Part shown: one piece after another, positions 7,619 through 15,600 of the stretch
How positions within the stretch are numbered: the first letter of the stretch is position 1
Layout: each line of letters starts with the position of its first letter
Assembly: GCA_020630775.1 (NCBI GenBank)
Contig: JAHDIN010000004.1
Location: 30,182-94,181, forward strand
Length of the DNA: 64,000 nt
Reading direction: 5' to 3'
DNA from: Saprospiraceae bacterium
GTDB lineage: Bacteria; Bacteroidota; Bacteroidia; Chitinophagales; Saprospiraceae
Position numbers and translations under genes: made by a program
The notes under the pieces: generated by a model
Seen by the model: only the letters and a program-made list of their open reading frames with translations
What the model was told of the DNA's origin: nothing
The model's database searches: none

Positions 7619-9187
7619 TTATACACCATCGAAGGTTTTTACAACCTTTTGACCATCCATTGCCGCTGATAAAATACCTCCAGCAAAGCCAGCACCTTCT
7701 CCACAGGGATAAAGATTAGAAATTTGAGGATGAGTCAACGTATCTGGTTGTCGTGGAATACGAATCGGGGCACTCGTCCGACTTTCTAAGCCTACAACAT
7801 TAGCTTCATCACTAAAATAACCTTCTAACTTATGCCCAAAAACCAATAAACCTTGCTTTAATCTTTGAAATATAAAATCAGGTAATAATTCATGGAGAGG
7901 CGCTTTGTATAATCCTGGTATGTAGGAACTGTCGTTGAGTTGTAGCATATCATTCTCATTGACAAAATCTATTAAGTTTTGAGCAGGAGCTTTTTGAGAT
8001 CCATCTCCATTTTCAAACAAATGATGTTCGACTTCTTTTTGAAAGTTCATACAGGCAAATGTTCCATCGTAACCTATAGAGGCCAATTCTTCAACGGACA
8101 CTGATGTGACTATGCCTGAGTTGGCGTATGGAGAATCTCTTCTGCTTAAGCTCATCCCATTAACTACTATTTCTCCAGGAGCAGTTGCTGCAGGCACAAT
8201 TAGTCCTCCGGGACACATACAAAATGAAAATACTCCAAGATCATCTACTTGAGCCACCAATCTATATGAAGCTGCAGGCAAATTCTCATGCCTTGGAAAC
8301 TGCTTGTATTGAATTTGATCTATAAGAGGTTGAGGATGCTCAATTCTAATTCCTAGAGCGAAGTCTTTAGCCTCAATCTGAATGGAATGCTTATGCAATA
8401 AATTATAAATATCACGCGCACTATGGCCTGTCGCTAAAATATATTTTTGTGCTACAAATCTTTTTTCATTTGCAATAACACTTTCAACTCTGTTGTTATT
8501 TAACTCAAAATCTGTTACATGGTGATCAAACAGTACTTCTCCCCCATTCGACTCAATTGTTTCTCTTATATTAGAAATAATCTTTGGCAATTTATTACTA
8601 CCAATATGCGGATGTGCGTCAACGAGAATATCTGATTTAGCTCCATGGTCAACGAGAATCTTCAAAACTTTAATAATCTTCCCTCTTTTCTTTGATCGCG
8701 TATATAATTTTCCATCTGAATACGTACCGGCACCACCTTCTCCGAAACAATAATTACTATGAGGATTTACAATACCATCTTGCTGTATAGCTTTAAGATC
8801 TCTTCGTCTGGCGCGCACATCTTTACCTCTTTCTAAAATCACTGGACGATAGCCCAACTCCAAACACTGCAAGGCGGCAAAATACCCAGCAGGACCAGCA
8901 CCAATAATAACAACATCACCTTTGCTATGATTTGGAGAATACTGAACATCAATAGCTTCGGCATCTGTTTTGAAGTCTTTTTGAGTGGAGACAAGGACAC
9001 GCAATACATATATCACTTTTGCTTTACGTGCATCGATAGATTTTTTAATAACCTTATAAAAAAAAGTGGAAGGTGATTTCCACTTAATTTTTTTATCGAT
9101 CAAGTTTTGAATATACTGATCGTCGTTAATATATTTTGGTTCAACTTTTAATTCTATCTCCTTTTGCATCTTAACAAAGTTATGCAA
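7619..9187 (-). CDS. FAD-dependent dehydrogenase (COG2509-like)
   Basis: The 522-residue flavoprotein has an N-terminal extension of about 85 residues, then a Rossmann motif VVIIGAGPAGYFAAL (GAGPAG at 96-101) and the FAD-binding CFGEGGAGTYSDGKLYTR segment. It closes with the second FAD contact YPCGEGAGFAGGI and AAMDGQKV. It belongs to the uncharacterised FAD-dependent dehydrogenase group annotated in most Bacteroidota; the substrate is unknown. An alternative ATG start is at 9169 (residue 7); a promoter-like TAACTTTG lies at 9175-9182 on the minus strand, so the shorter start is possible. The upstream lipoprotein gene ends only 9 bases away, so it may also be read from that unit. Confidence 0.87.
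   Translation of the reverse strand: MHNFVKMQKEIELKVEPKYINDDQYIQNLIDKKIKWKSPSTFFYKVIKKSIDARKAKVIYVLRVLVSTQKDFKTDAEAIDVQYSPNHSKGDVVIIGAGPAGYFAALQCLELGYRPVILERGKDVRARRRDLKAIQQDGIVNPHSNYCFGEGGAGTYSDGKLYTRSKKRGKIIKVLKILVDHGAKSDILVDAHPHIGSNKLPKIISNIRETIESNGGEVLFDHHVTDFELNNNRVESVIANEKRFVAQKYILATGHSARDIYNLLHKHSIQIEAKDFALGIRIEHPQPLIDQIQYKQFPRHENLPAASYRLVAQVDDLGVFSFCMCPGGLIVPAATAPGEIVVNGMSLSRRDSPYANSGIVTSVSVEELASIGYDGTFACMNFQKEVEHHLFENGDGSQKAPAQNLIDFVNENDMLQLNDSSYIPGLYKAPLHELLPDFIFQRLKQGLLVFGHKLEGYFSDEANVVGLESRTSAPIRIPRQPDTLTHPQISNLYPCGEGAGFAGGILSAAMDGQKVVKTFDGV
9175..9182 (-). promoter_or_regulatory. Possible internal -7 box before the FAD dehydrogenase
   Basis: The minus strand reads TAACTTTG between the two candidate start codons (9187 and 9169). 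If active, the mRNA would be nearly leaderless for the shorter start. No firm -33 element. Confidence 0.25.
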
Positions 9188-9196
9188 AAGATTTTG

Positions 9197-9751
9197 CTAG
9201 CCCTCTATTAATAAATCTTCAAATCTACCTTCAATTTGAATATTATCCGTTTGACCAATAACAGATAAAGTGCCTTCAAAAACACCTCTAATTCTTCTTG
9301 TATCTTCGTTGCAACCTCGAATGGTAACACTACCAATTTGCAAAAAGCTAGAATAACTTTCTACCTCTCCTTCGTACATAAAAGTTGCGGAAGATTCAGA
9401 ACATGCAGTAATACCGTTGTCTTCGAGACAAAATCCACTACTAAGCTCCGGATTATATTCGAAAGGCCATGAGAGTAAACAATTAGATAACTCTTGAAAT
9501 GCACCTATTTGTTGCACACTCATCTCTAGATCTCCTAATTCTGTTTCGGCATAAAAATTAACGTTGTAAGTACTTGTAAAATCTAGATCTGCAAAAAAGT
9601 CGTCTGCAGAAAACGAGTCAACCCGAACATCCTCTCCGTCAATTTTCAATGTAAAAGAAGGATTAAATTCTTCATCATCCCCGCAAGAAAGTAGAACTAC
9701 AGAGAATAATCCAATTAAAAGAAAGTTGTAGTACAATAATTTTTTAGTCAT
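9197..9751 (-). CDS. Lipoprotein, paralog of the upstream gene
   Basis: The 184-residue protein has a lipoprotein signal ending in LLSC with the lipidated Cys at position 23, followed by GDDEE, a Bacteroidota-style acidic sequence after the Cys. The rest is predicted beta-rich, with a C-terminal pattern SVTIRGCNEDTRRIRGVFEG then IQIEGRFEDLLIEG. The neighbouring gene has the same layout, so the two are tandem paralogs. Cysteines in the mature part may form disulfides. Function unknown; probably an outer-membrane lipoprotein. It lies 9 bases from each neighbour in a likely three-gene unit. Confidence 0.78.
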   Translation of the reverse strand: MTKKLLYYNFLLIGLFSVVLLSCGDDEEFNPSFTLKIDGEDVRVDSFSADDFFADLDFTSTYNVNFYAETELGDLEMSVQQIGAFQELSNCLLSWPFEYNPELSSGFCLEDNGITACSESSATFMYEGEVESYSSFLQIGSVTIRGCNEDTRRIRGVFEGTLSVIGQTDNIQIEGRFEDLLIEG

Positions 9752-9760
9752 AATATGATT

Positions 9761-10324
9761 TTATTTAGCAATTATAAGATTTTCAAACGTTCCTTCTATT
9801 TGTAGCTTTTCACTAAATCCAGTCTTATTGATCATACCTGAAAACTGTCCTGAGATTCTGCTACTATCTATATCACAATCTGTTACTTCTAAAGTGCCGA
9901 CATTCAGTCTACTGATCCAATTTCCTCCAGATGCATCAACATATCTTACTTTTGCTTCATTACAGTAAGCATCACCATCAATTAATCTGCATTCAGAATT
10001 GGGTGCTGTAAATTGATACACACCATTTCTTACACAAATACCGGGAGATTGTAACTGAACATTTTGTACACCAAGGGTAAGTACACCTTGATCTTGAGTA
10101 GCTAGAATTAACTCTAGGTTTCTGATGCCCCAGCCACCAACGTTACTATCTACAATCTTACCAGACATTCCAGTAATATTTAATGCTGCCCCATCAAATG
10201 AAGCTGAAGCTGATTCCATAATAGGTGGTGTATCTGGTTCAGAAGTTTCGTCGTCACCGCCACAAGAGGTAACTAATGCAAATGCCAATAACCCTAGCAG
10301 GTATAAATAAAGTTTCATTCTCAA
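9761..10324 (-). CDS. Lipoprotein, first gene of the unit
   Basis: The 187-residue protein has a signal peptide ending VTSC with the lipidated Cys at position 21, then GGDDETSEPD. The mature part shows the same ending as its neighbour (CDIDSSRISGQFSG, LQIEGTFENLIIAK), so the pair arose by duplication and then diverged. It has no recognisable enzymatic motif. The likely location is the outer membrane. It is transcribed divergently from yidC, whose promoter box lies in the shared 172-base gap. Confidence 0.78.
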   Translation of the reverse strand: MRMKLYLYLLGLLAFALVTSCGGDDETSEPDTPPIMESASASFDGAALNITGMSGKIVDSNVGGWGIRNLELILATQDQGVLTLGVQNVQLQSPGICVRNGVYQFTAPNSECRLIDGDAYCNEAKVRYVDASGGNWISRLNVGTLEVTDCDIDSSRISGQFSGMINKTGFSEKLQIEGTFENLIIAK

Positions 10325-10433
10325 AAATTTTAATTAAAAGGTTTATTTCAGCACAAATATCAGGGACTTTGTCGATAAAATCTCGCATTTCATTTATTCA
10401 ATTTGACTTAATGTTTACTATATCACAAAATTG

Positions 10434-10441
10434 TACCTTTG
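10434..10441 (+). promoter_or_regulatory. yidC promoter -7 box
   Basis: TACCTTTG, followed by CAG, is a full match to the TAnnTTTG box of Bacteroidota promoters and lies 56 bases before the yidC ATG. A TTG occurs at 10403-10405, a little farther upstream than usual. Confidence 0.5.
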
Positions 10442-10496
10442 CAGCTGCTTAAAAATGGCATATTTTTTAATAAGTCACTCATAACCAATCGTTTAG

Positions 10497-12386
10497 ATGG
10501 ATAAAAATCAAGGAATCGGTATTTTGTTAATATTCGCGGTCATTATTGGCTACTATTTCTTTACTGCGCCAAGTGCCGAAGAACTACAACGTTATCAAGA
10601 GGTTCAAGATTCTATCAAGCAAGCTCAAATCTTAGAAACTGAGCCTACACTCAAAGAAGAGGTTAAGGAAATCATCCTACCAGACTCGGTCAAACAAGCT
10701 CAATTATCCCAAAGCTATGGCAGTATGTCTACTGCTATGGTGGGATCTTCACAAATAGTGGATTTAGAGAATGATTTATTGAAAATATCATTTGATACAA
10801 AAGGTGGTAAAATTGTCAAGGCTTTAGTTAAGAATCACAAAAAGATAATTGAAGACGATGCGCATAATCAGACCAAAGTAGATTTAAATCTATGGGAAGA
10901 TGAAAAAGATGTTTTTGAATATATACTTCCAACGCAATCATATGGAAATGTCAGCACCTCTGACATCTATTTTGAGCCTCAATTGGTTGGCAATAAATTA
11001 GAACTCACAGCTAACCTTGGTGGCGGACAAAGCTTTAGTCAGATTTATGAATTGAAGGACAGTTCTTATAAAATTGATTACAAGCTTAGAATGAAAGGCA
11101 TGGATAAACTCTTGAAGAGCGATGATCCAGCAATAAAAGTCAGATGGCACCAATACTTGGATAAGTTAGAACTTAATGAAAATTTTGAAAGGTTCTACTC
11201 CACTGTATACTTTAAAGAAAATGGTGAAAGTTCAGACTACTGTAACTGTCGAACGGACGCTACTGAGGAAGTAGATTCTAAAAGCATCCAATGGGTAAGT
11301 CACGTTAATCAGTTTTTTAACTCTTCATTGATTGCGTCTTCTACGAGCCGATTTATGAACGGTACTTTTGAGACTGTTGGACTAGAAAAAGAAGACAGTG
11401 ATTTAAAACTCATTAAATCTGAATTTGATATTCCAGTAAGCATGATCTCTGATGAGGAGATTGCTATGAAAATGTATATAGGTCCTAATGAATATAACAG
11501 ATTGCAAGACTACGGAGATGAGTTAGAACAAATCATACCTTTCGGTCGATCAATTTTCGGTAGCATCAATAGACATATCATTAGACCTGCATTTAATTTC
11601 CTGTCTGGTTTTATTGGTAGTAAAGGAGTGGTGATTATCATCATGATTTTCATTTTAAAAATGCTTCTCTACCCTCTGATGTACAAAATGCTGCATTCAC
11701 AAGCTAAGATGTCAGCCTTAAAACCAGAGCTAGCTGGGTTAAAAGAAAAATACAAAGACGAGCCTCAAAAAGCTCAAATGGAAACCATGAAGGTTTATCG
11801 AGAGTATGGGGTCAGTCCTCTTGGCGGTTGTATGCCAATGCTTTTACAGATGCCTATTTGGTATGCCCTCTTTAGGTTTTTCCCTGCTTCTATAACGTTT
11901 AGGCAAGAACCATTTCTGTGGGCTACAGACTTATCATCATTTGATGTAATTGCTTGGCTACCGGGCGGATTAGATATTCCGATGTATGGTGCGCATATTA
12001 GTTTGTTTACAATTTTATGGGCGATATCAACTATCGTTTATTCGTACTACAATATGCGCCACATGGATATGTCTGCCAATCCAGCTATGAAGTACATACA
12101 ATATTTCATGCCTGTAACATTTTTAGTCTTCTTTAATAGCTATGCATCAGGTTTGACATGTTACATGTTATTCTCGAATCTATTTAATATTTCACAAACT
12201 CTTATCACTAAGAAGCTGGTCTTTAATGAAGATAAAATTCGAGAGCAACTGTATGCTGAAAAAGCTAAACCTAAAAAGAAAGGTGGCTTCTCTTCAAGAC
12301 TGGAAGAGGCCATGAAAAAACAACAAGAATTGCAAGCAAAGCAACAGAAGAATCAAGCTAATAAGAAGAAAAAGAAAAGAAAGTAG
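10497..12386 (+). CDS. yidC: Membrane protein insertase YidC
   Basis: The 629-residue protein has the gram-negative YidC layout: an N-terminal anchor (GILLIFAVIIGYYFF, about 6-22), a large periplasmic beta-sandwich domain (about 80-350) and the conserved C-terminal insertase core (about 370-590). Core features include the RSIFGSINRHI lead, KMLLYPLMYKML, the cytoplasmic helical hairpin MSALKPELAGLKEKY and PLGGCMPMLLQMPIWYALF. The tail is very basic (KKKKKRK), suited to ribosome contact. It inserts membrane proteins alone or with SecYEG. The gene is followed 11 bases later by a small membrane-protein gene. Confidence 0.96.
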   Translation: MDKNQGIGILLIFAVIIGYYFFTAPSAEELQRYQEVQDSIKQAQILETEPTLKEEVKEIILPDSVKQAQLSQSYGSMSTAMVGSSQIVDLENDLLKISFDTKGGKIVKALVKNHKKIIEDDAHNQTKVDLNLWEDEKDVFEYILPTQSYGNVSTSDIYFEPQLVGNKLELTANLGGGQSFSQIYELKDSSYKIDYKLRMKGMDKLLKSDDPAIKVRWHQYLDKLELNENFERFYSTVYFKENGESSDYCNCRTDATEEVDSKSIQWVSHVNQFFNSSLIASSTSRFMNGTFETVGLEKEDSDLKLIKSEFDIPVSMISDEEIAMKMYIGPNEYNRLQDYGDELEQIIPFGRSIFGSINRHIIRPAFNFLSGFIGSKGVVIIIMIFILKMLLYPLMYKMLHSQAKMSALKPELAGLKEKYKDEPQKAQMETMKVYREYGVSPLGGCMPMLLQMPIWYALFRFFPASITFRQEPFLWATDLSSFDVIAWLPGGLDIPMYGAHISLFTILWAISTIVYSYYNMRHMDMSANPAMKYIQYFMPVTFLVFFNSYASGLTCYMLFSNLFNISQTLITKKLVFNEDKIREQLYAEKAKPKKKGGFSSRLEEAMKKQQELQAKQQKNQANKKKKKRK

Positions 12387-12397
12387 CCGAATCCATT

Positions 12398-12832
12398 ATG
12401 GAGAACATAATTAAGTCTGAAATCAGAATAGTTTATGTCATCCTTCACATTTTCTTGATTGCTATTGTATGTAGTTTGCTTAGCGGTATGATTTATGACC
12501 TAGGCGCAACAATGCCCTCTTGGCTTTATATCTTCATATGGATGCTACTTATAGGCTATCCGCTTTTCACCATTTACGCTTACTTGTGTATACCACGGAT
12601 AACTATAGATAACGACAAGATCAGCTCAAAATCTATCAGGCATAGCATTGAAATGCCTATCAACACTATTAACTCTGTAAAAGACACAGCTTTTAAAAAT
12701 AGAATTTATTCTATTGGACAGTTTTGCATTATCAAATCGGAAGGCGGTAATGAAGTCGAGATTCCTTATAAACTTTACAAAAACGAATCGAAGATTATAC
12801 ATGAAGTCTTAATGATAAAGGAAAGAATTTGA
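12398..12832 (+). CDS. Small membrane protein with PH-like domain, downstream of yidC
   Basis: The 144-residue protein has two adjacent membrane helices (about 11-32 and 42-64) and then a short strand-rich segment beginning RITIDNDKISSKS, which resembles a bacterial PH-like (YdbS/YdbT type) domain. It begins 11 bases after yidC and may be co-transcribed with it. Two following genes have the same layout of a helical pair plus a PH-like region, pointing to a local family. Function unknown. Confidence 0.65.
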   Translation: MENIIKSEIRIVYVILHIFLIAIVCSLLSGMIYDLGATMPSWLYIFIWMLLIGYPLFTIYAYLCIPRITIDNDKISSKSIRHSIEMPINTINSVKDTAFKNRIYSIGQFCIIKSEGGNEVEIPYKLYKNESKIIHEVLMIKERI

Positions 12833-13000
12833 ATTTATTGCTTTAAAAATTTAAATTGAGAAATAAGAATAAATTAAATTACTAGAACCATTTCCTATAA
12901 AGCTAAATTTAAAATCACTAAGAGCAGCACAAAGCTACGCATACAATCAACATTTAAACTCAATGATAAATCTAACATAGGCGTAATTTTAATTCTACTG

Positions 13001-13447
13001 TTGGGCTTATTTATATCAGGCTGTTTAATTTGTAATTTCAATGCAGATCCACTAACCATTTTTGGACTTATACTTGGAATTGTATTTACTATATTTTCAA
13101 TAGTCATTTTAATTAAGCAATCTACTGACTATATATGTGTTGAAAATGGTCAACTTACTTTCAGGAACAGTTTAAGGAAAAAGTCTTTCTCCACATCTAA
13201 CAAGATTAAAGTCACATTCGAGGAAATTCAAGAGTATGTAAAATTGACCTCCCAAGCTGGCTCAGGATCGACATTCAATGTCGTCGAATTGTTTATAATT
13301 TACGAAGGATCAAAATATAGGATTTTAGATTTTCAAATGAATGCTTATACAATGGATAAAGCCAAAAAATTGGGTAATGAATTATCGGCCTTAATAAACG
13401 CGTACCTCCAAGTCAATACGGTAAACAAAAGCAGTTTAGAAAATTAG
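13001..13447 (+). CDS. Small membrane protein with PH-like domain; start uncertain
   Basis: From a TTG at 13001 the protein is 148 residues. However, the frame stays open upstream to 12878, and the codons from 12890 read plausibly as protein (ISYKAKFKITKSSTKLRIQS). This upstream part contains no ATG, GTG or TTG; an ATT stands at 12890. The visible part has two hydrophobic helices (GLFISGCLICNF and LILGIVFTIFSIVILI) and then a strand-rich domain. It resembles the genes on either side. It could start at TTG 13001 with a shortened first helix, at ATT 12890, or be a gene that has lost its start. Confidence 0.55.
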   Translation: MGLFISGCLICNFNADPLTIFGLILGIVFTIFSIVILIKQSTDYICVENGQLTFRNSLRKKSFSTSNKIKVTFEEIQEYVKLTSQAGSGSTFNVVELFIIYEGSKYRILDFQMNAYTMDKAKKLGNELSALINAYLQVNTVNKSSLEN

Positions 13448-13451
13448 TCTA

Positions 13452-14297
13452 ATGAAGCGCAATAAACTATATAAGTTTATCATAGTTGGACACTTAATTG
13501 TCAATATCCCTGCTTTAATCTTAAGCCTTGGTTTGCCAATTGCTATTTTCAATTTAATTGATCAAACGCCTTTAAATTTTGTTTTAGCTTGCATATCCTT
13601 CATTCTAGGCATAGGACTATCTTGGCTTTTGTGGAGTTTAATTATCCCTAAATGGCGTGTATGGGCTTTCAGCCAAATCCACAAAGGCGAATGGCAGACG
13701 CTTAAAGATTTAGCTGTTAAAAATTATCTTATTTGGGACAACGAACACGCTTATTCAAAAACAGAAATTCGTTCTGAAAAAGATCAAATAATCATCAAAA
13801 AAATTAATGAAGAAATTAATGAACAAGAGGAAATAAACTTAATCAAACTTGACTTAAGTATGCATAGCGAACTGAGATATAAACTAAAGAAAACTGAGAT
13901 TTATGGTGAAGCATTTTCAAAACTAATGGTGATGATTTTTGCTACCATTTTAATCATTACGAATCAAGTTATATTAGGCCTTGTTTTACTTGCTTTAATT
14001 TTTATTATAGGTGACAACATTAATCCATTTAAGTACTTCACAGACAATGATGATTATTTGATCATAAACAATAAAGGGATTTACGTAAACTATCCTAAAA
14101 CAAATTTTGTAGACTGGTCTACTATAGACAGCTTAAGCTTAGATCCCATACACAAGCAAATGATCATTAAACTGAATAAGGAACGAGGTGAACAAAAAAT
14201 TACATACGAACTTAAAATGTTTAAAATCGGAGACTTTAAGAAATTTGAAAACGAAATTACAGTAATGGTAGACCGACTCATCTATTCAAAATCATAA
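13452..14297 (+). CDS. Membrane protein with PH-like domain, unknown function
   Basis: The 281-residue protein has two N-terminal membrane helices (about 8-32 and 41-65), a soluble region of about 90 residues, a second pair of helices (about 155-195) and a C-terminal strand-rich part in which DDYLIINNKGIYVNYPKT and FVDWSTIDSLSLD look like a PH-like beta-sandwich. It starts 4 bases after the preceding gene, so the two belong to one unit. Homologous layout to both upstream genes suggests a small gene family next to yidC. No enzymatic motif. Confidence 0.65.
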   Translation: MKRNKLYKFIIVGHLIVNIPALILSLGLPIAIFNLIDQTPLNFVLACISFILGIGLSWLLWSLIIPKWRVWAFSQIHKGEWQTLKDLAVKNYLIWDNEHAYSKTEIRSEKDQIIIKKINEEINEQEEINLIKLDLSMHSELRYKLKKTEIYGEAFSKLMVMIFATILIITNQVILGLVLLALIFIIGDNINPFKYFTDNDDYLIINNKGIYVNYPKTNFVDWSTIDSLSLDPIHKQMIIKLNKERGEQKITYELKMFKIGDFKKFENEITVMVDRLIYSKS

Positions 14298-14327
14298 AAG
14301 CAACTTTCCAAATAACTTAGTTTTCAA

Positions 14328-14924
14328 ATGTGGCAAAATCCAATTCTTATAAACCCAACTAATCAAGACCCAAAAGATATATTTGCTGCTTACTGTCAAG
14401 AACTTGGTCTTTACTTTTCAGAACATGGCTTCAAAGCCTCAAAGACCAAAATTGAAAGACACCATGGAGACATTGTCGAGTCAATTAATTTTTGGTCTTC
14501 TAAAACGAATATACGAAACGAAAGTGTACATTTAGAAACGCTTGCTTATGTCAAGTCTAGGAAATTAAAAAAGTGGATTAAAGAAAATGGCATTGGCAGA
14601 AATGAATTTATCTATAAACTAAAGGACAACTATCCAAAGCATACCAATCTATTTTCCCATAGCTATCAGGACTTTCTCCAATTAACTAGCGAGATTGAAA
14701 GCAGTATTATTCCAAGACTCTACCTATTTAGCAACAGTGTCCCTAATGTAGAGCACATTATAGAATCCACTCAATTCGACAATGGCATCATCCATGATAA
14801 TTTTATGGCTTACATATGTATGTCGAGACCAGATCTTATTGATAGAGCGTTGACAAAGTACAAGCATCAATTAAGGGAGGACAAACGACTTGAGATTGAG
14901 GAATTTAGATTAAAGTGTAAATAA
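14328..14924 (+). CDS. Unknown protein, 198 residues
   Basis: The protein has no signal peptide or membrane segment and should be cytoplasmic. It has a mixed alpha/beta pattern with two conserved-looking halves: AAYCQELGLYFSEHGFKAS followed by strands ending INFWSSKTNI, then a helical second half. The first half resembles small DUF4304-type domains with a strand-rich core, but I do not recognise it firmly. It follows the PH-like genes by 30 bases on the same strand and may be the last gene of that unit. Confidence 0.6.
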   Translation: MWQNPILINPTNQDPKDIFAAYCQELGLYFSEHGFKASKTKIERHHGDIVESINFWSSKTNIRNESVHLETLAYVKSRKLKKWIKENGIGRNEFIYKLKDNYPKHTNLFSHSYQDFLQLTSEIESSIIPRLYLFSNSVPNVEHIIESTQFDNGIIHDNFMAYICMSRPDLIDRALTKYKHQLREDKRLEIEEFRLKCK

Positions 14925-15036
14925 CATCTATTAAAGGAAATCTAAAGAGAATTTTAAGCTTAAAGGTTATGTTTATTAAGTATGGTGACTTTTAGAAATT
15001 CACCCATTTAAATATTTCGTCAACTAGCAATCTTAA

Positions 15037-15390
15037 ATGAAAAACTGTCCAAATTGCAAAAGTGAGGTTCCGACTAATTTCGATATATGTTGGAATTGTA
15101 GCTTTAACTTCAAAACAAAAAAAAAAAACAAAAAAAAAAAAAAAAAAACAGAAGGCTTCATATCTGATAAAGTCAAAAAAGAATCTGGCTTGGTAAAACC
15201 CAAAAAGATAGATTGCTTGCGATGTAAGACCACTATGCTATTTGCTGAAACCATTAGGCTTCACGAAGGCAGCCGATGGGGACTTCTTGGTGATATTGGA
15301 CATTTATTTACGAATAGGATTTCATTTGATATATATGTTTGTCTTAATTGTGATAAAGTGGAGTTTTTTATGCCTAAGGATAATGATTAA
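15037..15390 (+). CDS. Zinc-ribbon protein with in-frame 19-A homopolymer
   Basis: The 117-residue protein carries two cysteine pairs at 4/7 and 18/21 (CPNC, CWNC), a Lys-rich stretch at about 27-37, then two further pairs at 60/63 and 102/105 (CLRC, CLNC). The layout is two separate zinc ribbons joined by a basic linker. The linker is coded by A12 (15117-15128), C, A19 (15130-15148). Gain or loss of one A would shift the frame after residue 38 and delete the second zinc ribbon, so the gene could be phase-variable, or the run may be a sequencing risk. The second half resembles bacterial proteins annotated as nucleotide-binding or zinc ribbon; function unknown. Confidence 0.65.
   Translation: MKNCPNCKSEVPTNFDICWNCSFNFKTKKKNKKKKKKTEGFISDKVKKESGLVKPKKIDCLRCKTTMLFAETIRLHEGSRWGLLGDIGHLFTNRISFDIYVCLNCDKVEFFMPKDND
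15117..15148 (+). repeat. A12-C-A19 homopolymer in coding sequence
   Basis: Twelve As (15117-15128), one C and nineteen As (15130-15148) lie inside the zinc-ribbon gene and encode its poly-Lys linker. Runs this long are hotspots for slippage during replication, transcription and sequencing. Confidence 0.9.
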
Positions 15391-15600
15391 ATTCTAATGA
15401 ATCAATATACTTTTACAAAAGCCGGATGCAGGATAATTAAAAACATTAAAAGTCCAATATTGACAATTCAGTGAATCGTTTTAAACTCTACTATCATTCA
15501 TTGAACTAAGAGTCATAAAATACGTTAATTGCTAGTTAGGAAATTTTTAATTGCACAATCCAAATTATCCCTAATACCAATAATAATTCTAACTAGCTTA

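Noticed and set aside
15529..15600. A longer N terminus of the TonB receptor from TTG at 15529
   Set aside because: The signal peptide begins at the ATG at 15601; the upstream residues do not look like part of the protein.
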